Source: Nocardioidaceae bacterium | GTDB taxonomy: Bacteria; Actinomycetota; Actinomycetes; Propionibacteriales; Nocardioidaceae | Assembly: GCA_013698435.1 (NCBI GenBank) | Contig: JACCVA010000432.1 | Coordinates: 1-10,996 of the forward strand | Direction: 5' to 3' | Length of the DNA stretch: 10,996 nucleotides | Part shown: positions 7,201 through 10,996 of the stretch, piece after piece | How positions within the stretch are numbered: the first letter of the stretch is position 1 | Layout: every line of letters begins with the position of its first letter | The notes under the pieces: generated by a model | Seen by the model: the letters and a program-made list of their open reading frames with translations, nothing else | Databases searched by the model: none | What the model was told of the DNA's origin: nothing | Position numbers and translations under genes: made by a program

Positions 7201-7428
7201 GGTGAACGTGAGACCGAGGATCTGGTCGGCCCCGACCTGACCGGTGGCGACCAGCCAGACCACCCGGGCCGCCATCACGGTCGTCTTGCCCGAGCCTGCC
7301 CCGGCGACGATGACCCCTGGTTGCAGCGGCGCGGTGATCGCCGCCATCTGTTGGTCACTGAAGTCGAGACGCATCAGCCGACGCAGCTCCGTCGGCGTCG
7401 AGATCAGGGCGGGCGCGGTCGACGTCAT
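4219..7428 (-). CDS. adnB: Helicase-nuclease subunit AdnB (UvrD-like motor, RecB-like nuclease)
   Basis: This 1069 aa protein is one subunit of AdnAB, the heterodimeric motor-nuclease that resects double-strand breaks for recombination in mycobacteria and relatives. The N-terminal SF1A motor has Walker A GAGSGKT (43-49), Walker B LDEYQD (276-281), GDPCQAIYGWRGA (311-323), motif IV LSVNRRS (349-355), TVHRAKGLEW (659-668) and motif VI EERRLAYVAVTRPR (733-746). The C-terminal RecB-family nuclease has H922 (RFHAW), D992 (GRIDAV), D1005 and K1007 (VVDWKT), then Q1018 and Y1022. The iron-sulfur cysteines are absent, which marks it as AdnB rather than AdnA; in mycobacteria AdnB is described as the lead motor. 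I chose the ATG at 7428, which overlaps the adnA stop as ATGA. An in-frame start at 7464 would add 12 residues inside adnA and looks less likely. The stop is TAG. Fully intact. Confidence 0.94.
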   Translation of the reverse strand: MTSTAPALISTPTELRRLMRLDFSDQQMAAITAPLQPGVIVAGAGSGKTTVMAARVVWLVATGQVGADQILGLTFTNKAAAELGHRVRDSLVDAGLLRRPGALVEAGDDEPLEPTVLTYHAYAARLLTEHGLRIGHEPDTRVIADASRFQLAARAIRRHTGRVEHLSTWVATSVAGLLALDAELSEHLVTPEQLRRFQAVEAPLWETAKQTGDVKQVLAAFAKRGELLAFVEGYRRLKRELGVMDFSDQMALGAHLAETRPEVGAAEREQFRVVLLDEYQDTSVAQARLLGALFSGSSVEEGLGHPVTAVGDPCQAIYGWRGASVSNIEQFGRDFPPPPSSAAPQPYPLSVNRRSQVRILQTANTIAADLYATHSAAEPLVPAPSAREGVVRAAVLETYDDELRFLAREVPAAHAAMPVPMWSQIGVLVRDNKIAGGVHDALVAAGVPVEVVGLSGLLAMPEVAEVVATLQVMHDVTANASLLSLLAGPRWAIGVRDLALLGERAQLLAFQQAADPDDVGAALEQAVAGTDPADVVSLVEALEDPGRLAYSTQALERFKALAQEIRTLRRYVGEPLLDLVRRVIDVTGLEVELASSTSAVASARRDNLATFLDAIASFAGIDGDASLPGLLAYLQAEEEYAQGLALAIPTEANSVKLLTVHRAKGLEWDVVFVPAMCAKVFPSAQGRSRWPTGMTELPSPLRGDAVDLPVVRERSNKGLQQFVDDSKAAELREERRLAYVAVTRPRQTLVVSCHWWGPEQKQPRGPSVFMDDIAAAMRSWGDVPEVLTSAPDADSDNPANRKLERYAWPVEAGDVEVAQRLAAAALVEEARAAGPVQAARDADDELMLDELTQVDQWDREIRRLVEEVQMSRADEVVVRLPDQLSATTLLRLNDDPEGLARQLARPMPRKPSPSARFGTRFHAWVEGHIGRPMLLDPEELPGRGDADISGDDDLAELIEAFRAGPFGERTPHQVEAAFSLVLGGQVVRGRIDAVYETPTGFLVVDWKTNQQHDADPLQLAIYRVAWAELTGVHPDAVEAAFYYVRSGDVVNYDTLPDRGAIERLVTGTA
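7425..7428 (-). promoter_or_regulatory. ATGA stop/start overlap coupling adnA to adnB
   Basis: On the minus strand the adnB ATG (7428-7426) and the adnA TGA (7427-7425) share two bases in the classic ATGA arrangement. No clear Shine-Dalgarno site precedes the adnB ATG, so its translation probably relies on ribosomes finishing adnA. This suits subunits needed in equal amounts. Confidence 0.75.
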
Positions 7429-10400
7429 GACAGCACCGTGCCGCTGCGCTGCTGAGCGGGGCACATCGTCAGGAAGTCACAGCGCGTGCAGTAGCTGTTG
7501 GCGGTCGCGTCGAACGTCTCGGACCGGATCGTCTCGACCGCGGAGATCAGCTGGATCTCCACCGGCTTGCGTCCCGTTGGGTCGGGCAGCTGCGGGCGCT
7601 GCTCCTGCACCTTGGGGAACCCTCCCTGGTCGATCCTCAGCTGGACGAGCTCGGCTCCGCCCGAGCGTGCACCGGGACCGCACAGCTCGACCAGACCTCC
7701 CTGGTCGACGGCCAGCTGGTAGAGACCAAGCTGCGGGTTGTCCGGCAACGACGGGCCCGTCGGTGCGCTCTTGCTCGTCTTGAAGTCGATCACGTGGATG
7801 CCGCCCTCGGCGTCGCGCTCGACGCGGTCGACCTTTCCGCGCAAGGACACCGTCTCTCCGCCCTCGAGCGTGACCTCGACCGTGAAGTCCTGCTCCGATG
7901 CCAGGAAGCGCCGGCCGGGGCGCCCGTCGGCCCACGCCACGAAGCGCCTGATCGCGTCCTGCGCCTCGACCTTCTCGCGGTCGGAGATCCACGGGCTGTC
8001 GAAGTGCAGCTGGTCCCAGACGCTGTCGAGCAGGCTCAGCAGCCGTGTCTCGTCGACGGTGTCCTCGCGACTCATGTGGTCGGCGAGCGCGTGGATGACG
8101 CTGCCGAACCCGAGCGACGTGCTGCGTGCGGACTCGCCGGCTGCCTCACGCGACAAGAACCAGCGCAACGGACAGTCGAGCAGGCCAGACAGGGCGCTTG
8201 CCGACATGCGCAGGCGCTCGTCGCCTGGGCGGACCGGTACGTCACTGGCGGTGCGCTCGCGCAGCCCCCACCACTGCTCGGGGTCGGCTGCCCGGGCGAC
8301 CGGCTCGCCGGCCACGGTCTGGTCGGCGAGCTGCGCCAGCCGAGACGCCGCGGCGCGCCGCAACGGCACACGGGCCGCCGGGTTGGCAGCCACCCGGCGC
8401 AGCTCGGCCACCAGTCCAGGCAGCGACATCGTGCGGGCAGGGCGGCCGGGACGCTGTTCGGGTGGCAGCCCCAGCTCGTCGATGAGCCGGGAGGGCTGCT
8501 CACCGTCGGCTTCTGGCGACGCGACCGCAGTGACGATGAGCCGCTGTCGTGCGCGTGTCACGGCGACATAGAACAACCGGCGCTCCTCGGCCATCATCGC
8601 CTTTGTCGGAAGCGGGTCAACCATCCCATCGGCGCCCAGCCGGTCAGCCAGCAGGAGGGACCCGCGTCGGCGCAGGTCGGGCCAGCTGCCCTCCTGCACG
8701 CCCGCCACGACCACCAGCCTCCACTCGAGACCCTTGGAGCGGTGTGCGGTCAGCAGCCGCACGGAGTCGCCACGTACGCCGCGTTCGGCGAGTGTGTCGG
8801 CGGGGATCTGCTGCGCCTCGACCTCGTCGAGGAACGCCGCCGCGGACGTGTGGTCCTGCTGCTCCTCGGCCCTGGCCGCGGTTTCGAACAGCGCACAGAT
8901 CGCGTCGAGGTCACGGTGGGCCGCCCGGGCCGCACCACCGCCCCGCTCGACGGCGCCTCGCAACCGATAGGGCCAGGACGTGCCCGACCACAGGACCCAC
9001 AGCGCCTCCTCGGCCGAGCCGCCCCGGCGCAGGACGTCTCCGGCGGTCGCCAGCAGCGCCGCCAGCTTGCGAGGTCGCACCGCCAACCAGTCAGGAACCC
9101 CCTCGAGCAGCGTCGGGTCGAGCAGGGTCTGGCGGATCAGCTCGGCCGACGGGAGCGGCAGCCGCTCTCCCAGGTGGGCCGCCCGGTCGAGTGCACGTAG
9201 CTCACGCCCGAGCTTGCGGACCTGGGCGGCGTCGAGACCGCACAGCGGAGACATCACCAGCACATGGGCGAGGTCGCCGGTGAGGAGCTCGGGGGCGTCT
9301 GCGCAACGCAACGCGGCGAGCAGCGGCTGGACGGCGGGCTCGTCACGCAGCGGCACCTCGTCGCCGGCCACCTCGACCGGTACGCCGGCGCCGACGAGCG
9401 CCCGCCGCATGCCTGGGATGGCCGTGACACCGGAGCGGACCAGCACCGCCATGTCAGACCAGGCGACGTCGTCCTCGAGGTGTGCGCGCCTGAGCAGGTC
9501 GGCGATGTGGTCGGTCTCGGCGCCGCTCGAGCTGAACGTGAAGACGTCGACCTTGCCGTCGCCGTAGTCATTGGCGGCGGCGACCGGGTTGCGGAAGGTC
9601 TGGAAGTCGGCGGCGCTGATCGGACCGCTCACCCCGATTCCCTTGGCGATCCGCCGGGAGGCGGTCAGCAGGCGGCTGCCGAACCGGCGCGTCGTGCCCA
9701 ATGCCATCACCGGAGCAGGGCTCCCGTCGGTGCGGGGGAACTGCGTCGGGAACTCCAAGATGCCGCGCACGTCGGCGCCACGGAACGCGTAGATGCTCTG
9801 GTCGGGGTCGCCGACGACGACCAGGTCACGGCCGTCACCGGCCAGCGCAGTGAGCAGCCGCACCTGGCTCGGGTCGGTGTCTTGGTACTCGTCGACGAAG
9901 ACGGCCTGGTACTGCTTGCGCAGGAGCTCCTCGTGCTCCGGCTGCTCGGCCGCGAGGACAGCCCGGTGGACCACCTCGGAGTAGTCGAGGACCATCTGGG
10001 AGTCGAGGACGACGAGGTACTCCTCCATGAACTGCCCGGCGGCGACCCACTCGGGCTTGTCGTCGGCGCGGCCGATGCGCTCGAGGTCGTCGGGGTCGAG
10101 CCCCAGCTCACGCGCCCGGGCGAGCACGGCGTGGATCTCGCGGGCGAAGCCGCGTGTGCGCAACGCGGCGTCGATCGAAGGCGGCCAGTCGGCGATGCCG
10201 CTCTCGCGCGAGTGGGAAAGGAGCTCGGCAAGCCGCACGTCTTGTTCGGGTGCGCTCAGCAGTCGCAGCGGCTTCTCGTAGGTGCTCTCCTGCTGGAACC
10301 GTCGCACCAGGCCGTAGCAGAACGAGTGGAACGTCGAGCTGATCGGCGTCGACGAGGTGCGGCCGAGTCGTGCGGTGATGCGGGTGCGGAGCTCGTCGGC

Positions 10401-10628
10401 AGCCTTGCGGCTGAAGGTCAGCACGAGCACCTGGTCGGGCGTCAACCCCCGCTTCTCGACCCGGTCCACGACCGCCTCGACGAGGGTCGTCGTCTTGCCG
10501 GTGCCAGGCCCGGCCAGCACGAGCAACGGACCGCCGCGGTGCTCAACGACGGCGCGCTGGGACGCGTCGAGGTCGGGGCCGAGGTCACGGGCACGCTCGG
10601 CCCGGTCGATGCGGTAGGTCACGGGCAC
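7425..10628 (-). CDS. adnA: Helicase-nuclease subunit AdnA (UvrD-like motor, Fe-S RecB-like nuclease)
   Basis: This 1067 aa protein is the partner of AdnB in the AdnAB end-resection complex. The motor has Q24, Walker A GPGTGKT (40-46), Walker B VDEYQD (245-250), GDPDQSIYAFRGA (273-285), LLTAHRSKGLEW (625-636) and motif VI EERRLFYVAVTRAR (681-694). Around the motif IV position it reads LGTTRRFGS in place of the usual NYRS. The C-terminal nuclease has H847, D934 (GKVDRVE), D948 and K950 (VIDFKT), Q966 and Y970. Four cysteines suited to a 4Fe-4S cluster frame the nuclease: C819 (LLDCPLRWF) and C1047, C1050, C1056 (C-x2-C-x5-C). This pattern separates AdnA from AdnB. The start is GTG at 10628; GTG at codon 3 is an alternative, and neither has a good ribosome binding site. 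The gene lies 32 bp after the alkyltransferase-like gene and overlaps adnB by 4 bp, so the three probably form one operon. Confidence 0.94.
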   Translation of the reverse strand: MPVTYRIDRAERARDLGPDLDASQRAVVEHRGGPLLVLAGPGTGKTTTLVEAVVDRVEKRGLTPDQVLVLTFSRKAADELRTRITARLGRTSSTPISSTFHSFCYGLVRRFQQESTYEKPLRLLSAPEQDVRLAELLSHSRESGIADWPPSIDAALRTRGFAREIHAVLARARELGLDPDDLERIGRADDKPEWVAAGQFMEEYLVVLDSQMVLDYSEVVHRAVLAAEQPEHEELLRKQYQAVFVDEYQDTDPSQVRLLTALAGDGRDLVVVGDPDQSIYAFRGADVRGILEFPTQFPRTDGSPAPVMALGTTRRFGSRLLTASRRIAKGIGVSGPISAADFQTFRNPVAAANDYGDGKVDVFTFSSSGAETDHIADLLRRAHLEDDVAWSDMAVLVRSGVTAIPGMRRALVGAGVPVEVAGDEVPLRDEPAVQPLLAALRCADAPELLTGDLAHVLVMSPLCGLDAAQVRKLGRELRALDRAAHLGERLPLPSAELIRQTLLDPTLLEGVPDWLAVRPRKLAALLATAGDVLRRGGSAEEALWVLWSGTSWPYRLRGAVERGGGAARAAHRDLDAICALFETAARAEEQQDHTSAAAFLDEVEAQQIPADTLAERGVRGDSVRLLTAHRSKGLEWRLVVVAGVQEGSWPDLRRRGSLLLADRLGADGMVDPLPTKAMMAEERRLFYVAVTRARQRLIVTAVASPEADGEQPSRLIDELGLPPEQRPGRPARTMSLPGLVAELRRVAANPAARVPLRRAAASRLAQLADQTVAGEPVARAADPEQWWGLRERTASDVPVRPGDERLRMSASALSGLLDCPLRWFLSREAAGESARSTSLGFGSVIHALADHMSREDTVDETRLLSLLDSVWDQLHFDSPWISDREKVEAQDAIRRFVAWADGRPGRRFLASEQDFTVEVTLEGGETVSLRGKVDRVERDAEGGIHVIDFKTSKSAPTGPSLPDNPQLGLYQLAVDQGGLVELCGPGARSGGAELVQLRIDQGGFPKVQEQRPQLPDPTGRKPVEIQLISAVETIRSETFDATANSYCTRCDFLTMCPAQQRSGTVLS

Positions 10629-10660
10629 AGCGCAATTGGAACAGAAGGCGCCGACAACGG

Positions 10661-10975
10661 TCAGGGAGCCCAGAGCACCGTCGCCAGGTCAACGCGCAGT
10701 GACGAAGCGTCCGCGATCGATCCGTTCAGCGGGGTGCCTTCCTCCCGGTAGCGCGCGAGCGCCTCCCGTTGGTGAGAGTCGGGCAGGCTGCCGTCTGCGC
10801 GCACCACCCGCCACCACGGCACCGGCGCACCGTAGAGCGCCAACACCCGTCCGATCTGACGCGGTCCGCCACGACCCACGGCATCAGCCAACACGCCGTA
10901 GGTGGTCGCCCGCCCCACCGGAATCCGCTCCACCAAGGACAGCACCGCCTCGACGTACCTCTCGTCCTCCGCCAC
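10661..10975 (-). CDS. Alkyltransferase-like protein (MGMT-family DNA-binding, no catalytic Cys)
   Basis: This 104 aa protein is an alkyltransferase-like (ATL) protein. These are single-domain relatives of O6-methylguanine-DNA methyltransferase that bind O6-alkylguanine, flip it out and mark it for nucleotide excision repair instead of repairing it. The family's active-site PCHRV is replaced by P53-W54-W55-R56-V57, so the methyl-accepting cysteine is missing and alkyl transfer is not expected; the protein has no cysteine at all. Other family features are present: GRATTYG (21-27) with the probable base-flipping Tyr26, and GGPRQIGRVL (36-45) with the probable arginine finger R39. The start is GTG at 10975, with GGGAGA (10990-10985) 9 nt upstream. 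It is complete and close to the usual length of about 100 aa. It appears to lead the adnA-adnB operon, though upstream genes may lie beyond the window edge. Mycobacteria also carry an MGMT-family gene near adnAB. Confidence 0.9.
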   Translation of the reverse strand: MAEDERYVEAVLSLVERIPVGRATTYGVLADAVGRGGPRQIGRVLALYGAPVPWWRVVRADGSLPDSHQREALARYREEGTPLNGSIADASSLRVDLATVLWAP

Positions 10976-10984
10976 GAGCGTGAG

Positions 10985-10990
10985 TCTCCC
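10985..10990 (-). promoter_or_regulatory. Shine-Dalgarno site of the alkyltransferase-like gene
   Basis: GGGAGA on the minus strand lies 9 nt upstream of the GTG at 10975 and supports that start. The promoter itself is beyond the window edge. Confidence 0.55.
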
Positions 10991-10996
10991 AGGCGC

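Noticed and set aside
4219..10628. Possible novel phage-defence helicase-nuclease system
   Set aside because: The motor plus RecB-nuclease pair looked defence-like, but the domain layout, iron-sulfur cysteine pattern, tandem order and neighbours match the housekeeping AdnAB break-resection complex.
10629..10660. Independent promoter for adnA in the 32 bp gap
   Set aside because: No hexamer pair with acceptable spacing is visible. Read-through from the alkyltransferase-like gene is the simpler explanation.
9264..10751. 495-codon open frame on the plus strand opposite adnA
   Set aside because: Antisense to well-conserved helicase motifs, with no domain or ribosome binding site support. The same applies to the long plus-strand frames at 5143-6408, 6514-7455 and 7794-9200.

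Overview
The window is a dense, high-G+C stretch of an actinobacterial chromosome. Seven genes cover almost all of it, and no gap exceeds about 110 bp. The assignment rests on three actinobacterial hallmarks: a UvrD2 helicase (UvrD core, CxxC-14-CxxC cluster, HRDC domain), a mycoredoxin with a CGYC site, and the AdnA/AdnB helicase-nuclease pair. Long shadow reading frames opposite nearly every gene and GTG starts also fit. A Nocardioides-like member of the Propionibacteriales is a reasonable guess, but the genus is not proven. From memory, the gene order uvrD2 - mrx1 - nudC - adnB - adnA - alkyltransferase-like gene resembles the mycobacterial Rv3198c-Rv3204 neighbourhood.

Left part (20-2461): uvrD2 on the minus strand and mrx1 on the plus strand diverge from a 105 bp regulatory gap. 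That gap holds a strong match to a SigR/SigH-type thiol-stress promoter (GGGAAT-17-GTT) pointing at mrx1.

Middle (2462-4218): mrx1 converges on nudC with a 9 bp gap. nudC (NAD(H)/NAD-cap Nudix hydrolase) diverges from deoD, an E. coli-type purine nucleoside phosphorylase, across only 42 bp. nudC has a good -10 element placed for leaderless transcription. deoD then converges on adnB across a 23 bp gap with a small GC hairpin. deoD is the unexpected member of an otherwise DNA-repair and redox locus.

Right part (4219-10975): a minus-strand repair operon reads alkyltransferase-like protein, adnA, adnB. The adnA stop and adnB start overlap as ATGA, which fits coupled synthesis of a 1:1 heterodimer. 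AdnA carries the four iron-sulfur cysteines. Both subunits keep complete motor and nuclease motifs.

Together the genes cover double-strand break resection (AdnAB), another SF1A helicase (UvrD2), sensing of O6-alkylguanine lesions (ATL), mycothiol redox repair (Mrx1) and nucleotide/NAD turnover (NudC, DeoD). I see no mobile element, CRISPR array, tRNA or rRNA, and no evidence of a wholly new system. The most useful leads are the thiol-stress promoter, the divergent nudC/deoD pair, the leaderless nudC start and the adnA/adnB overlap.
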